A stretch of DNA of 64,000 bases from Nocardioidaceae bacterium (GCA_030655315.1 JAURVT010000010.1:62001-126000), one strand, 5' to 3'. Counted from the first letter of the stretch, positions 25,953 through 38,682 are shown. Made by a program: numbers and translations. The notes: generated by a model not told the origin, from the letters alone.

Positions 25953-27065
25953 ATGCGCGAGTACCTGGCGGTCTTCGGGGTGGCGGTGGCGGTGACGTGG
26001 GTCCTCGCCGTCGCGGCCCGCGAGCTCGCCACCCGCTACGGGGCCACCGCCAAGGTCCGTGAGCGCGACGTCCACGCCGTGCCGATCCCGTACTTCGGCG
26101 GCGTCGCGATGCTCGGTGGCCTGCTGGCCGCCTTCCTGGTGGCCAACCACCTGCCGTTCCTGTCGCGGTCCTACGCCACCGTGCTGGGCGACGCGCTGCC
26201 GGTGATGGTGGGCGGCACGGTGATCTGCCTGGTGGGCGTCGTCGACGACCTGTTCGAGCTGGACGCGCTGAGCAAGTTCGCCGGGCAGGTGCTCGCGGGC
26301 GTCATCGCGGTCGCCATGGGCGTGCAGTTCCTGTACCTGCCGTTCCCGGGCAACTACGTCGCGATCGACCCCGTGCAGTCGCTGCTCTTCTCGGTGTTCC
26401 TGATCGTGCTCACCGCCAACGCCGTGAACTTCGTGGACGGGCTGGACGGCCTCGCGTCGGGCGTGGTCGCGATCGGGGCGCTGGCGCTCTTCCTCTACGC
26501 GTTCCTCGTCGCGGTCCAGAGCGGCGAGACGCGTGCCGTCACCACGGCCTTCCTCACCGCCGCGCTCGCGGGCGTGTGCGTCGGGATCCTGCCGCACAAC
26601 TTCTTCCCCGCCCGGATGTTCATCGGCGACTCGGGGTCGATGCTGCTCGGCTTCGTGCTCGCCTGCTCGGCGATCAGCCTGACCGGGCAGTTCTCGGCCG
26701 CCAGCGTCACCGGCGACGCCCAGGCGAGCCTGCTGCCCACCCTGCTGCCCCTGGTGCTCCCGTTCACCATCCTGCTCGTGCCGTTCCTCGACCTGCTGAT
26801 GGCGGTGGTCAGGCGCACCCGGGCCGGCCGATCACCGTTCAGCCCCGACAAGATGCACCTGCACCACCGGCTGCTCGAGATCGGCCACTCGCACCGCCGC
26901 GCGGTCGTCGTCATGTACGCCATCGCGGCCCTGGTGGCCTTCGGCAGCGTCGTGGTCAGCCTCTACGCCGGCTGGCGGGCCTACCTCGGCTTCGCCGTGC
27001 TGGCCGCCGGCACCGCCGCCGTGGTGTTCTGGCTGCCTCGTTGGCGGCGCGCCCCCGTCCGCTGA
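25953..27065 (+). CDS. wecA: Undecaprenyl-phosphate sugar-1-phosphate transferase (WecA/MraY family)
   Basis: Polytopic membrane enzyme (370 residues, about 11 helices) that joins a UDP-N-acetylhexosamine to undecaprenyl phosphate to begin wall polysaccharide or teichoic-acid linkage synthesis. Signatures: VVDDLFELDALSKF (Mg-binding DD) near residue 90, NAVNFVDGLDGLASG near 155, FIGDSGSMLLGF near 225, and the cytoplasmic HLHHRLLEIGHSHRRAV near 305, which separates WecA/TagO types from MraY. It sits between tsaC and the atp operon, a standard actinobacterial place. Confidence 0.93.
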   Translation: MREYLAVFGVAVAVTWVLAVAARELATRYGATAKVRERDVHAVPIPYFGGVAMLGGLLAAFLVANHLPFLSRSYATVLGDALPVMVGGTVICLVGVVDDLFELDALSKFAGQVLAGVIAVAMGVQFLYLPFPGNYVAIDPVQSLLFSVFLIVLTANAVNFVDGLDGLASGVVAIGALALFLYAFLVAVQSGETRAVTTAFLTAALAGVCVGILPHNFFPARMFIGDSGSMLLGFVLACSAISLTGQFSAASVTGDAQASLLPTLLPLVLPFTILLVPFLDLLMAVVRRTRAGRSPFSPDKMHLHHRLLEIGHSHRRAVVVMYAIAALVAFGSVVVSLYAGWRAYLGFAVLAAGTAAVVFWLPRWRRAPVR

Positions 27066-27074
27066 ACGAGGGTT

Positions 27075-27109
27075 TTGATCCCCGGAAGGACTTTGTGCTA
27101 ATTTTCACA
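27075..27109 (+). promoter_or_regulatory. ATP synthase operon promoter with overlapping CRP/GlxR-like site
   Basis: TTGATC (27075-27080), 18 bp, TAATTT (27099-27104) form the likely promoter. TGTGCTAATTTTCACA (27094-27109) matches TGTGA-N6-TCACA at nine of ten fixed positions and overlaps the -10, so a bound CRP/GlxR protein would repress. GlxR control of atp genes is known in corynebacteria; applying it here is inference. Confidence 0.55.
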
Positions 27110-27183
27110 AGCGCGGTGGGACCGCGCGAGACCAGCCCCTCACCCGCCCGCGAGCCCGCTCGCGCCGACACGGACGGCCGCCG

Positions 27184-27645
27184 ATGATGACGACCGCAGG
27201 ACCCCCGACCACCCCGGTGGCACGGCACGGGTCCGCGATCGCCCCGACGCTGCTCCCGTCCCTGGTGCCGTCTGTCGCGGTCGGTGCCGTCTGCGTGGTC
27301 GTCGCGACGCTGACCGCGGGCAGCAGCGGTCTGTGGGGCGCGCTGCTCGGCGCGGGTCTGGTGGTCGTCTTCTTCACCCTCAGCCTGGTGGTCCTCGGTG
27401 CGGCACGTGGCGTCGCGCCGTCCCTGGTGCTCGTCCTCGCGCTGAGCCTCTACGTGGGCAAGGTGGCAGCCCTGCTGCTGGCCTTCGTCGCCCTCACCCG
27501 GGCCGGGGTGCTGGGCGACCAGCTCGACCGCACGAGCCTCGGCGTCACCGTGATCGCCGCCACGCTGGCGTGGACGGTGGGAGAGATCGTTGCATCAGTC
27601 AAACAGCGCGAACCCCTCTACGACCTGGGGGAGGAGCGACGGTGA
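27184..27645 (+). CDS. Membrane protein of the atp operon (AtpI-like)
   Basis: 153 residues with four hydrophobic segments (about 25-45, 50-70, 80-100, 115-135) and a charged tail VKQREPLYDLGEERR. Position as first gene of the atp cluster and topology suggest AtpI, which assists c-ring assembly or Mg uptake, but sequence similarity to AtpI is weak by eye. A smaller AtpZ-like gene follows after 24 bp. Confidence 0.6.
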   Translation: MMTTAGPPTTPVARHGSAIAPTLLPSLVPSVAVGAVCVVVATLTAGSSGLWGALLGAGLVVVFFTLSLVVLGAARGVAPSLVLVLALSLYVGKVAALLLAFVALTRAGVLGDQLDRTSLGVTVIAATLAWTVGEIVASVKQREPLYDLGEERR

Positions 27646-27669
27646 TCTGCTGCTACGGTTCGGAACGAC

Positions 27670-27879
27670 ATGACCGAGACCCGTCCACCGTCGCGCTCCA
27701 CGGATCCGTGGGCCGCCTTCGGACGGGTCACCGGCGGAGTCCTCGTCTACGGCGCGATCGGGTTCGGACTCGACCGCTGGTGGGGGACCTCCTTCCTGGT
27801 GGCGATCGGCGTGATCCTCGGAGCGATGCTCGGCACCTACACCGTGTTCCGCTCCCAGCAGCAGCAGATGAACGCCTGA
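27670..27879 (+). CDS. AtpZ/AtpI-type small membrane protein
   Basis: Sixty-nine residues with two membrane helices (FGRVTGGVLVYGAIGFGL and FLVAIGVILGAMLGTYTVF) separated by the short DRWWGTS turn, the pattern of the F0F1-ATPase AtpZ/AtpI group (one hairpin, RWWGT-like turn). Thought to aid assembly of the ATP synthase rotor. TACGGT 10 nt upstream of the ATG could give a second promoter. atpB follows after 91 bp. Confidence 0.75.
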   Translation: MTETRPPSRSTDPWAAFGRVTGGVLVYGAIGFGLDRWWGTSFLVAIGVILGAMLGTYTVFRSQQQQMNA

Positions 27880-27970
27880 TCACCGCAGCCCCCCGCAACA
27901 CCCTGACCCCGGCCCACCCCTCCGCCGGCGCCCCCGCGCCCCGGCGACGTGCCCCCCACGAGGTGATGAA

Positions 27971-28759
27971 GTGACCGTCGCAGGCGCCACGATCCGCGCG
28001 TCGGAGGAGTTCGCACCGCCGGGCCCCGGCTCGTTCGAGCTCCCTCCCGTCTTCGCCGACGTCACGAAGCCGATGATCCTGCTGACCCTCTCGGTCGTGG
28101 TGATCTTCGCGGTGACCTACGCGATGGCGCGCAAGTCGGCCGTCGTCCCCGGACGGCTGCAGTTCGCCGGCGAGTACGTCTACGGCTTCGTCCGCAACGG
28201 CATCGCCCGCGACTCCATCGGGTCGCAGGACTTCATGCGCTACGTCCCGTACCTGTTCAGCCTGTTCACCTTCGTGCTGCTGAACAACTACTACGGGATC
28301 ATCCCCTTCCTGCAGTTCCCGTCGTTCTCCCGCGCGAGCTTCGCCTACGCACTGGCCGGCCTCACCTGGTTGATCTACAACGGCGCCGGTGTCGCCAAGC
28401 ACGGCCTGGTCGGCTACCTGAAGCTGCAGACGCTCCCGGCGGGCGTGACCGGTCCGATCCTGCTCCTGATCGTGCCGCTGGAGTTCGCCTCCAACATCCT
28501 GGTCCGCCCGGTGACGCTGGCCCTTCGACTCTTCGCCAACATGTTCGCCGGCCACCTGCTGCTGATCCTGTTCGCGGTGGGCGCCGAGTACCTGATCTTC
28601 GAGTCGGGCAACGGGCTCTACATCCCCGTCGGCATCCTGTCGTTCGTGCTCGGCATCGCCGTGAGCTTCCTCGAGGTCCTGATCCTGTTCCTCCAGGCCT
28701 ACGTCTTCACCCTCCTCTCCGCCATGTACATCGGCAGCGCCATCGCCGACGAGCACTGA
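27971..28759 (+). CDS. atpB: ATP synthase Fo subunit a
   Basis: Membrane stator subunit with the proton half-channels, 262 residues. The essential arginine lies in [19 protein letters not shown] near residue 182, and the last helix has the conserved [21 protein letters not shown]-terminal segment [19 protein letters not shown] begins the first helix. GTG start preceded by GAGGTGATGAA. First of atpBEFHAGDC in the standard order. Confidence 0.96.
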   Translation: MTVAGATIRASEEFAPPGPGSFELPPVFADVTKPMILLTLSVVVIFAVTYAMARKSAVVPGRLQFAGEYVYGFVRNGIARDSIGSQDFMRYVPYLFSLFTFVLLNNYYGIIPFLQFPSFSRASFAYALAGLTWLIYNGAGVAKHGLVGYLKLQTLPAGVTGPILLLIVPLEFASNILVRPVTLALRLFANMFAGHLLLILFAVGAEYLIFESGNGLYIPVGILSFVLGIAVSFLEVLILFLQAYVFTLLSAMYIGSAIADEH

Positions 28760-28823
28760 CGGAGCAGAACCGCTCCACCTGTCACACCCGACTTCACCGC
28801 AACACCAACCGAAAGGAACCGCA

Positions 28824-29027
28824 ATGGACGGCTCGCTCAACATGATCGGCTACGGCCTGGCCGCCATCGGCCCCGGCGTCGGCATCGGTCTCATCTTCGC
28901 CGCGTACATCAACGGCGTCGCCCGCCAGCCCGAGGCGCAGAGCCGCCTGCAGGCCATCGCGATCCTGGGCTTCGCGCTCGCGGAGGCGCTGGCCATCATC
29001 GGTATCGCCCTCGCCTTCGTGCTCTGA
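28824..29027 (+). CDS. atpE: ATP synthase Fo subunit c
   Basis: Rotor-ring hairpin of 67 residues. Helix 1 has [16 protein letters not shown], the polar loop is ARQPE (33-37) and the proton-carrying acid is Glu54 in [17 protein letters not shown]. It lacks the sodium-binding pattern, so it is a proton ring. GAAAGGAACCGCA lies before the ATG. Confidence 0.97.
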   Translation: MDGSLNMIGYGLAAIGPGVGIGLIFAAYINGVARQPEAQSRLQAIAILGFALAEALAIIGIALAFVL

Positions 29028-29038
29028 CCAGATCCTGA

Positions 29039-29610
<572 letters not shown>

Positions 29611-29611
<1 letters not shown>

Positions 29612-30420
29612 TGCGTGGCGCCTCGGCCGGTTCGCTGGCCTCGGTGCTGTCGGCCGTCGACACGGCGGTCGACGGTGGCGCCGACACCGCGACGCTCGGT
29701 GACGAGCTGTTCGCGGTGGCCACCGCGCTCGACGGCGCCCCGCCGCTGCGTCGGGTCCTCACCGACCCGTCCACCGACGACGCCGCCAAGCAGGGCCTCG
29801 CGGCCCAGGTCTTCGGTGGCAAGGTCTCCGAGGCGACCTCGACCGTCGTCACCACGGCGGTCACCGCACGGTGGGGCTCCTCGCGAGACCTCCCCGACGC
29901 GCTCGAGCGGGCCGGAGCCACGGCGCACGTCGTGGCGGCCGACCGCGAGGGCGGCCTCGACGACCTCGAGGACGAGCTGTTCCGCTTCGGTCGCGTCGTA
30001 GCCGGCGACCCCGACCTGCGCCGCTCGCTCACCGACCGCTCCGTGCCGGTGGACGCCAAGCAGCGTCTGGTCGGCACCCTGCTCGACGGCAAGGCCAACG
30101 GCCACTCCGCCTCGCTCGCCCGTCAGGCCGTGCGGGCGCGGACCGGCTCCTTCGAGCGCGCCCTGGCCGACTTCGGCGACGTCGCGGCCGAGCGGCGCCG
30201 GCGTCTGCTGGCCACCGTGCGCACCGCGTACGAGCTCGGCGACGACGAGAAGCAGCGTCTGGCCGCGGCCCTCGGCCGGCAGTACGGTCGAGAGGTGCAC
30301 GTCAACGCGATCGTCGACCCCTCGGTGATCGGCGGCATCGCGGTGCAGATCGGTGACGAGATCATCGACGGCACCGTCGCCGGCCGCCTCGAGGACGCCC
30401 GGCGCCGCATCGGTGGCTGA
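29611..30420 (+). CDS. atpH: ATP synthase F1 subunit delta
   Basis: 269 residues, long compared with the usual 175-180, because an N-terminal extension of about 90 residues precedes the standard domain, as is common in high-GC actinobacteria. The typical C-terminal part is [20 protein letters not shown] and then [20 protein letters not shown]-like residues (here VDPSVIGG..). It ties F1 to the b stalk. Start ATG overlaps the atpF stop. Confidence 0.93.
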
Positions 30421-30472
30421 GTCCACCCCCCATCTGACATTCCACGCAGGACGAGAGAAGGCAGGCACTGAC

Positions 30473-32113
30473 ATGGCGGAGCTCACGATCCGTCCGGACG
30501 AGATTCGCGACGCGCTGCAGAAGTTCGTGTCCGACTACAACCCGGAGGCGACCAAGACCGAGGAGGTCGGCATCGTCTCCGAGGCCGGCGACGGCATCGC
30601 CCGGGTCGAGGGACTTCCCTCGGCCATGGCCAACGAGCTCCTCGAGTTCGAGGACGGCACGCTCGGTCTCGCCCTGAACCTCGACGTCCGCGAGATCGGC
30701 GTCGTCATCCTCGGCGACTTCGCCGGCATCGAGGAGGGCCAGCAGGTCCGACGCACGGGCGAGGTCCTCTCGGTCCCGGTCGGCGACGGCTACCTCGGCC
30801 GCGTGGTCGACCCCCTCGGCAACGCGATCGACGGCCTCGGCGAGATCGAGACGAGCGGCCGCCGCGCCCTCGAGCTCCAGGCGCCCTCGGTGGTCGAGCG
30901 CAAGTCGGTCCACGAGCCGATGATGACCGGCCTCAAGGCCATCGACTCGCTGACGCCCATCGGCCGCGGCCAGCGTCAGCTGATCATTGGTGACCGCCAG
31001 ACCGGCAAGACGGCGATCGCGATCGACACGATCATCAACCAGAAGCAGTTCTGGGAGTCCGGCGACACCGACAAGCAAGTCCGCTGCGTCTACGTCGCCA
31101 TCGGCCAGAAGGGCTCGACCATCGCCGCCGTGCGTGGCGCCCTCGAGGAGGCCGGCGCGCTGGAGTACACCACCATCGTCGCCTCGCCCGCGTCGGACTC
31201 GGCCGGGTTCAAGTACCTCGCGCCCTACACCGGCTCGGCCATCGGCCAGCAGTGGATGTACGAGGGCAAGCACGTCCTCATCGTCTTCGACGACCTCTCC
31301 AAGCAGGCCGACGCCTACCGCGCCGTGTCGCTGCTGCTGCGTCGTCCCCCGGGCCGCGAGGCGTACCCCGGCGACGTGTTCTACCTGCACAGCCGTCTGC
31401 TCGAGCGCTGCGCGAAGCTGTCCGACGAGCTCGGCCACGGCTCCATGACCGGTCTGCCGATCATCGAGACCAAGGCCAACGACGTGTCGGCGTTCATCCC
31501 GACCAACGTCATCTCGATCACCGACGGCCAGATCTTCCTGCAGTCCGACCTCTTCAACGCCAACCAGCGTCCGGCGGTCGACGTCGGCATCTCGGTGTCG
31601 CGCGTCGGCGGTGCGGCCATGCAGAAGTCGATGAAGACGGTCACCGGCTCGCTCAAGGTCGACCTCGCGCAGTTCCGCGCGATGGAGGCGTTCGCGATGT
31701 TCGCCTCCGACCTCGACGCCGCCTCGCGCCAGCAGCTGGCCCGCGGGCAGCGCCTGATGGAGCTGTTCAAGCAGGGTCAGTACGCGCCGTTCCCTGTGGA
31801 GAACCAGGTCGCGTCGCTGTGGCTCGGCACGACGGGCCGGCTCGACGTCGTCCCCGTCGAGGACGTCAGCCGGTTCGAGACCGAGTTCCTGGACTACCTG
31901 AAGCGCTCCGAGGGCGGCATCCTCGACACGATCCGCGAGACGGGCAAGTTCGAGGACGACACGGCCCAGTCGTTGGTCGGCGCCTACGACACCTTCCTCG
32001 ACACCTTCGAGACCGGTGAGGGCAAGTCCCTCAAGGCCGGCAAGGAGGAGCACGAGGCCCTGGAGGACGAGGACGTCGACCAGGAGCAGATCGTCAAGCA
32101 GAAGCGAGGCTGA
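30473..32113 (+). CDS. atpA: ATP synthase F1 subunit alpha
   Basis: Non-catalytic nucleotide-binding subunit of the F1 hexamer, 546 residues. P-loop [15 protein letters not shown] near residue 171, the signature [17 protein letters not shown] near 363. An acidic C-terminal tail ([15 protein letters not shown]) extends past the usual end, as in mycobacteria, where the tail lowers ATP hydrolysis; that role here is inference. ATG 30473 gives [15 protein letters not shown]. Confidence 0.97.
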   Translation: MAELTIRPDEIRDALQKFVSDYNPEATKTEEVGIVSEAGDGIARVEGLPSAMANELLEFEDGTLGLALNLDVREIGVVILGDFAGIEEGQQVRRTGEVLSVPVGDGYLGRVVDPLGNAIDGLGEIETSGRRALELQAPSVVERKSVHEPMMTGLKAIDSLTPIGRGQRQLIIGDRQTGKTAIAIDTIINQKQFWESGDTDKQVRCVYVAIGQKGSTIAAVRGALEEAGALEYTTIVASPASDSAGFKYLAPYTGSAIGQQWMYEGKHVLIVFDDLSKQADAYRAVSLLLRRPPGREAYPGDVFYLHSRLLERCAKLSDELGHGSMTGLPIIETKANDVSAFIPTNVISITDGQIFLQSDLFNANQRPAVDVGISVSRVGGAAMQKSMKTVTGSLKVDLAQFRAMEAFAMFASDLDAASRQQLARGQRLMELFKQGQYAPFPVENQVASLWLGTTGRLDVVPVEDVSRFETEFLDYLKRSEGGILDTIRETGKFEDDTAQSLVGAYDTFLDTFETGEGKSLKAGKEEHEALEDEDVDQEQIVKQKRG

Positions 32114-32116
32114 CTC

Positions 32117-34512
<2,396 letters not shown>

Positions 34513-34519
34513 GGCACTG

Positions 34520-34915
34520 ATGGCTGACAGCACCCTGCACGTCGAGCTCGTCGCGGCCGACCGGACCGTGTGGTCCGGCGAGGCCAAGACGATCGTCGCG
34601 CGCACCGTCGAGGGCGACATCGGCGTGCTGCCCGGGCACGCGCCGGTGCTGTCGCTGCTCGTCGACGGTGTCGTCGAGATCGACACCGCGGACGGCGAGA
34701 CCTGGATCGCGGCGGTGGAGGGGGGCTTCCTCTCCATCGCCGACGACCGGGTGTCGATCCTGTCCGAGGACGCCCAGATGTCCCACGAGATCGACATCGA
34801 GAAGGCCAAGGCCGACGTCGCCGAGGCCGAGGCCGACGGTCTGGACTCCGAGGAGGCCCAGGAGCGCCTGCAGCGCGCCCAGGCCAAGGTCCGGGCCGTC
34901 GAGAGGGCCGGCTGA
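34520..34915 (+). CDS. atpC: ATP synthase F1 subunit epsilon
   Basis: 131 residues: the N-terminal beta sandwich (LHVELVAADRTVWSGEAKTI, GDIGVLPGHAPVLSLL) and a C-terminal helical hairpin from about 90 rich in Ala, Glu and Lys. It couples the rotor to the ring and can inhibit ATP hydrolysis. Last of the atp structural genes. Confidence 0.95.
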   Translation: MADSTLHVELVAADRTVWSGEAKTIVARTVEGDIGVLPGHAPVLSLLVDGVVEIDTADGETWIAAVEGGFLSIADDRVSILSEDAQMSHEIDIEKAKADVAEAEADGLDSEEAQERLQRAQAKVRAVERAG

Positions 34916-34977
34916 CGCACCGCTGACGATCCCCGTCCCCGCGACCGCGGGGCCGACCCCGACGAGGAGGAGGAGTC

Positions 34978-35424
34978 GTGCCGTTCTGGCTCTGGCTTCT
35001 CGACTCGCTCGGGGTCGTGGTGGGGATCGTCCTGCTGCTCCTGCTCGGGCTCGTCGTCCGGCGGCGGCTCGTCTCGCGGCGCCACCCGACGTTCGACCTC
35101 AGCGTCAACCTCCGCGAGGGCGGCGGGCTGCGCGGATGGATGCTCGGCGTGGGACGCTTCAACGACACCCACCTGGAGTGGTTCCGGGTCTTCTCCCTCT
35201 CCCTGCGCCCGCACCGCCGCTTCGAGCGCGGCCGGGTCGAGGTCGTCCGGCGCCGTGACCCGGACCAGGAGGAGGCCTACTCGCTCCACGCCGGCGTCGT
35301 CGTGGTGGAGTGCACCACCGTCGACGGTCCCGTGCAGATGGCCCTGAGCCCCGGTGCCCTCACCGGCCTCCTCGCCTGGCTCGAGTCGGCTCCCCCCGGC
35401 CGGGACTCGAACCGCGTCATCTGA
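34978..35424 (+). CDS. DUF2550 family membrane-anchored protein
   Basis: 148 residues. One N-terminal membrane helix ([21 protein letters not shown]), then a cytoplasmic basic domain with [37 protein letters not shown], the hallmark of DUF2550. It follows atpC in many actinobacteria and has a strong GGAGGAGGAG ribosome site, so it is probably the last gene of the atp operon. Function unknown. It ends at a family-2 repeat. Confidence 0.88.
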   Translation: MPFWLWLLDSLGVVVGIVLLLLLGLVVRRRLVSRRHPTFDLSVNLREGGGLRGWMLGVGRFNDTHLEWFRVFSLSLRPHRRFERGRVEVVRRRDPDQEEAYSLHAGVVVVECTTVDGPVQMALSPGALTGLLAWLESAPPGRDSNRVI

Positions 35425-35426
35425 CG

Positions 35427-35514
35427 CCCCGGCATCCCGCCTGACGGCGTCGCTCGCGGCTCGACGAACCAACCCAGTTCGCCTTCGCCGCGGCTCCTGG
35501 TCAGCCGGGCGCCG
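35427..35514. repeat. Dispersed imperfect palindrome, family 2, copy A
   Basis: About 88 bp just after the DUF2550 stop, facing a convergent gene. Landmarks in order: CCCCGGCATCCCG, GGCGTCGCTCGCGGCTCGACG, AACC...AGTTCGCCTTCGCCGCGGC, CCTGGTCAGCCGGGCGCC. The two halves are roughly reverse-complementary, so it can fold into a long hairpin. Other copies at 44903, 60192 and 63234. Confidence 0.75.
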
Positions 35515-35538
35515 GACCGCGAGACATGCACGACGAGG

Positions 35539-36111
35539 TCACCGCTGGCCGCCGGGGACCCAGAGAATGTCGCCGTCGGCGCGGTTGGCGTGACGGGCGA
35601 GGATGAAGAGCAGGTCGCTGAGACGGTTGAGGTACTTCGCCGGCAGCGTGCTCGTGGTGTCGGGGTGGTCGGCGACGGCGGCCCAGGACGAGCGCTCGGC
35701 GCGCCGCGTGACCGTGCGGGCGACGTGCAGGACCGCGGCGGTGGGGGTGCCGCCGGGCAGGATGAACGAGCGCAGCTTCTCCAGCGTCTCGTTGTAGGTG
35801 TCGCACCAGCCCTCGAGGCGCTCGACGTACTCGGGCTCGACGCGCAGCGGCGGGTAGGCCGGGTCGGGCACGATCGGGCACGAGAGATCGGCGCCCACGT
35901 CGAACAGGTCGTTCTGCACGTGCCGCAGGACCGCCACGACGTCGTCGTCGAGCGCGCCGAGCGCGATCGCGTGGCCGAGGTGGCTGTTGGCCTCGTCGAC
36001 GTCGGCGTACGCGAGCAGGCGGGTGTCCTGCTTGGAGGTGCGGCTCAGGTCGCCGAGCGACGTGGTGCCGTCGTCGCCGGTCCGGGTGTAGATGCGCGTC
36101 AGGTTGACCAT
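35539..36111 (-). CDS. Cob(I)alamin adenosyltransferase, PduO type
   Basis: Makes adenosylcobalamin from ATP and cob(I)alamin; 190 residues. ATP-binding N-terminus RIYTRTGDDGTTSLGDLSR (about 5-23), DVDEANSHLGHAIA near 37, and LPGGTPTAAVLHVARTVTRRAER near 125, where PduO enzymes have their conserved Arg-rich motif. The coenzyme is needed by the mutase coded 0.5 kb away. TAGGGT six bases before the ATG makes it probably leaderless. Confidence 0.95.
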   Translation of the reverse strand: MVNLTRIYTRTGDDGTTSLGDLSRTSKQDTRLLAYADVDEANSHLGHAIALGALDDDVVAVLRHVQNDLFDVGADLSCPIVPDPAYPPLRVEPEYVERLEGWCDTYNETLEKLRSFILPGGTPTAAVLHVARTVTRRAERSSWAAVADHPDTTSTLPAKYLNRLSDLLFILARHANRADGDILWVPGGQR

Positions 36112-36138
36112 GTGATCACCCTAGGGCGCGCGGACCGC

Positions 36139-36468
36139 TCAGACCGGTCCGGGCCCGTCGAGGCGGGCGAGCGCGACCTTGCCGAGCGCGGACTGCGTGG
36201 GCCATACCAGCAGGTAGTGCTTGCCTTGGTGGTGGCCGGTCGAGGCCTTGATGCCCTGCACGCGCAACCGGTGCGCCATCACCTCGGCCTGCTCGGCGGT
36301 GCCGTACTCGGCGAGCGTCTCGAGGAGCCCGAAGCGCGGTGGCTGCTTGGGGGCCCGCTTGGCCGGCGTCGTGGTCCAGCGGGTGATGAGCACCAGCAGA
36401 CCGAGCACGCCGAAGCTGACGAAGGGGAGGAACCACCAGCCGAGGCTGACCGACCCGAAGCTCACCAT
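36139..36468 (-). CDS. Small membrane-anchored protein of unknown function
   Basis: 109 residues from ATG 36468: a hydrophobic N-terminus (WWFLPFVSFGVLGLLVLITRW), a basic stretch TTTPAKRAPKQPPRF, then a soluble part LAEYGTAEQAEVMAHRLRVQGIKAS...HYLLVWPTQSALGKVALARL. The latter looks like a DUF2007/SPOR-type beta-alpha-beta unit (VMAHRLRVQGIKAS..), which is a guess. No ribosome site stands out. A longer reading from 36531 adds 21 atypical residues. Confidence 0.6.
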   Translation of the reverse strand: MVSFGSVSLGWWFLPFVSFGVLGLLVLITRWTTTPAKRAPKQPPRFGLLETLAEYGTAEQAEVMAHRLRVQGIKASTGHHQGKHYLLVWPTQSALGKVALARLDGPGPV

Positions 36469-36516
36469 CGGACCAGTGTGCACCGCGCAACGGCCCGCGT
36501 CCGAACAGGACGTCGG

Positions 36517-36566
36517 CGTGACCCGGCTCACGCCTACGTTACCGGCGGGTCACTTCGGTCTACCCT
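36517..36566 (+). promoter_or_regulatory. Ethylmalonyl-CoA mutase promoter with two shared pathway motifs
   Basis: Element 1: CGTGACCCGGCTCACG (36517-36532). Element 2: GTTACCGGCGGGTCA (36538-36552), a TACC-N4-GGTA-like site over the -35 region. Then TACCCT (36561-36566) and, six bases on, the ATG at 36573 (leaderless). The same two elements precede hbd, ccr and thl. Confidence 0.6.
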
Positions 36567-36572
36567 GTCGCC

Positions 36573-38594
36573 ATGTCCGAGCCGACGCCCGCGCCCGTCC
36601 GCGACCGCCCCTGGGTGATGCGCACCTACGCCGGGCACAGCTCGGCGACGGGCTCGAACGCGCTGTACCGCCGCAACCTGGCCAAGGGCCAGACCGGACT
36701 GTCCGTCGCGTTCGACCTGCCGACGCAGACCGGGTACGACCCGGACCACGTGCTCAGCCGGGGCGAGGTCGGCAAGGTCGGGGTGCCGGTGCCCGACCTG
36801 GGCGAGATGCGCCGGCTCTTCGACGGCATCCCGCTCACGGGCATGAACACGTCCATGACGATCAACGCCACCGCGATGTGGCTGCTGGCGCTGTACCAGG
36901 TGACGGCCGAGGAGCAGGCCGAGGCGGCGGGGGAGGACGTGGCCGCGGTCTGCGCGCAGCTGACCGGCACCACGCAGAACGACATCATCAAGGAGTACCT
37001 CTCGCGCGGGACGTACGTGTTCCCGCCCGAGCACTCCCTGCGGCTCACGACCGACATGATCGCCTACACGGTCGCCGCCATCCCGCAGTGGAACCCGCTC
37101 AACATCTGCAGCTACCACCTGCAGGAGGCCGGGGCGACCCCCGTCCAGGAGCTCGCCTACGCGCTGTGCACCGCGATGGCCGTGCTCGACTCGGTGCGGG
37201 CGTCCGGCCAGGTCGACGAGGCGGACTTCCCGCGGGTCGTCGGGCGCATCTCGTTCTTCGTGAACTCCGGCGTCCGGTTCATCGAGGAGACCTGCAAGAT
37301 GCGGGCCTTCTCGCGGCTGTGGGACGAGATCACGCGCGAGCGGTACGGCGTGGAGGACCCGAGGATGCGGCGCCTGCGGTACGGCGTGCAGGTCAACTCG
37401 CTGGGGCTCACCGAGGCGCAGCCGGAGAACAACGTGCAGCGCATCGTCCTGGAGATGCTCGGCGTCACGCTGAGCAAGGACGCGCGGGCCCGCGCGGTCC
37501 AGCTGCCGGCCTGGAACGAGGCCCTCGGGCTCCCGCGGCCGTTCGACCAGCAGTGGTCGCTGCGCCTGCAGCAGGTGCTGGCCTACGAGTCCGACCTGCT
37601 CGAGCACGACGACATCTTCGAGGGCTCGCACGTCATCGAGGCCAAGGTGGCCGAGCTCGTCGAGGGCGCCACCGCCGAGATCGACCGCGTGCAGGCGCAG
37701 GGCGGCGCGATCGCCGCCGTCGAGTCGGGCTACATGAAGCAGGCGCTCGTCGCCTCGCACTCGGAGCGTCGCGCGAGGATCGAGTCCGGCGAGATCACCG
37801 TCGTCGGGGTCAACCGGTACACCGAGACCGAGCCCTCGCCGCTGACCGCCGACCTCGACACCGCCATCCAGAGCGCCGATCCCGAGGCCGAGGCCCGCGC
37901 CATCGAGGCCCTGGAGGCCTGGCGGTCCCAGCGGGACGAGTCGGCCGTCGCGTCCGCGCTCGACCGGCTCCGTCGCGAGGCCGGGACCGACACCAACCTG
38001 ATGCACGCCACGCTCGCCGCCGCCCGGGCGGGAGCGACGACGGGGGAGTGGGCCGGGACGCTCCGCGAGGTCTTCGGGGAGTTCCGTGCACCCACCGGGG
38101 TCGGCGGGTCGGTGGGCACGTCCGAGGCGGGCGCCGAGCTCACCGCCGTGCGGGCCCGGGTACGCGGGACCGGCGAGGAGATCGGCTCGCGGCTGCGGCT
38201 GCTGGTCGGCAAGCCGGGGCTCGACGGCCACTCCAACGGCGCCGAGCAGGTGGCCGTGCGGGCCCGCGACGCCGGCTTCGAGGTGGTCTACCAGGGCATC
38301 CGTCTCACGCCGGCCGAGATCGTGGCCGCCGCGGTGGCCGAGGACGTGCACTGCGTCGGGCTGTCGATCCTGTCGGGCTCGCACATGGAGCTGGTGCCCG
38401 AGGTGCTCGCGGGCATGCGGGCGGCCGGTCTCGACGACGTGCCGCTCGTGGTCGGTGGCATCGTCCCGGAGTCGGACGCGCGCCGTCTGGTCGAGCTGGG
38501 CGTCGCGGGCGTCTTCACGCCCAAGGACTTCGGGCTGACCGACATCATGGACCGCATCGTCGACCACGTCCGCGCCGCGCACGACCTGCCCTGA
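36573..38594 (+). CDS. ecm: (2R)-ethylmalonyl-CoA mutase (MeaA type, adenosylcobalamin-dependent)
   Basis: Rearranges ethylmalonyl-CoA to methylsuccinyl-CoA in the ethylmalonyl-CoA pathway. One chain of 673 residues: the TIM-barrel mutase domain with WVMRTYAGHSSATGSNALYR, FDLPTQTGYDPDH and LTGMNTSMTINATAMWLLAL, then the B12-binding domain with the base-off motif LVGKPGLDGHSNGAEQVA near 546 and GLSILSGSHMELVPEVL. The N-terminal RTYAGHSSA and the presence of ccr in the same window favour Ecm over methylmalonyl-CoA mutase, which has a longer chain or a second subunit. Leaderless start. Adenosyltransferase and MeaB genes nearby supply cofactor and repair. Confidence 0.92.
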   Translation: MSEPTPAPVRDRPWVMRTYAGHSSATGSNALYRRNLAKGQTGLSVAFDLPTQTGYDPDHVLSRGEVGKVGVPVPDLGEMRRLFDGIPLTGMNTSMTINATAMWLLALYQVTAEEQAEAAGEDVAAVCAQLTGTTQNDIIKEYLSRGTYVFPPEHSLRLTTDMIAYTVAAIPQWNPLNICSYHLQEAGATPVQELAYALCTAMAVLDSVRASGQVDEADFPRVVGRISFFVNSGVRFIEETCKMRAFSRLWDEITRERYGVEDPRMRRLRYGVQVNSLGLTEAQPENNVQRIVLEMLGVTLSKDARARAVQLPAWNEALGLPRPFDQQWSLRLQQVLAYESDLLEHDDIFEGSHVIEAKVAELVEGATAEIDRVQAQGGAIAAVESGYMKQALVASHSERRARIESGEITVVGVNRYTETEPSPLTADLDTAIQSADPEAEARAIEALEAWRSQRDESAVASALDRLRREAGTDTNLMHATLAAARAGATTGEWAGTLREVFGEFRAPTGVGGSVGTSEAGAELTAVRARVRGTGEEIGSRLRLLVGKPGLDGHSNGAEQVAVRARDAGFEVVYQGIRLTPAEIVAAAVAEDVHCVGLSILSGSHMELVPEVLAGMRAAGLDDVPLVVGGIVPESDARRLVELGVAGVFTPKDFGLTDIMDRIVDHVRAAHDLP

Positions 38595-38624
38595 GGAGGC
38601 GAGGCGCGCCTACGTATGGGCAGC

Positions 38625-38641
38625 CGTTCCTTCGTGGAACG
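38625..38641. terminator. Short hairpin after ecm
   Basis: CGTTCC-TTCGT-GGAACG gives a 6-bp stem with a 5-nt loop 30 bp after the ecm stop, in the convergent gap before the small gene at 38683. Weak but the only candidate terminator here. Confidence 0.4.
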
Positions 38642-38682
38642 AACGGCGGCCGATCACTACCGTGGGTCACGGCAGGGGTTCC

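Noticed and set aside
38654-38672. A TACCGTGGGTCAC stretch resembling element 2
   Set aside because: It lies after ecm between converging genes, half-site spacing is 3 instead of 4, and no element 1 is near.
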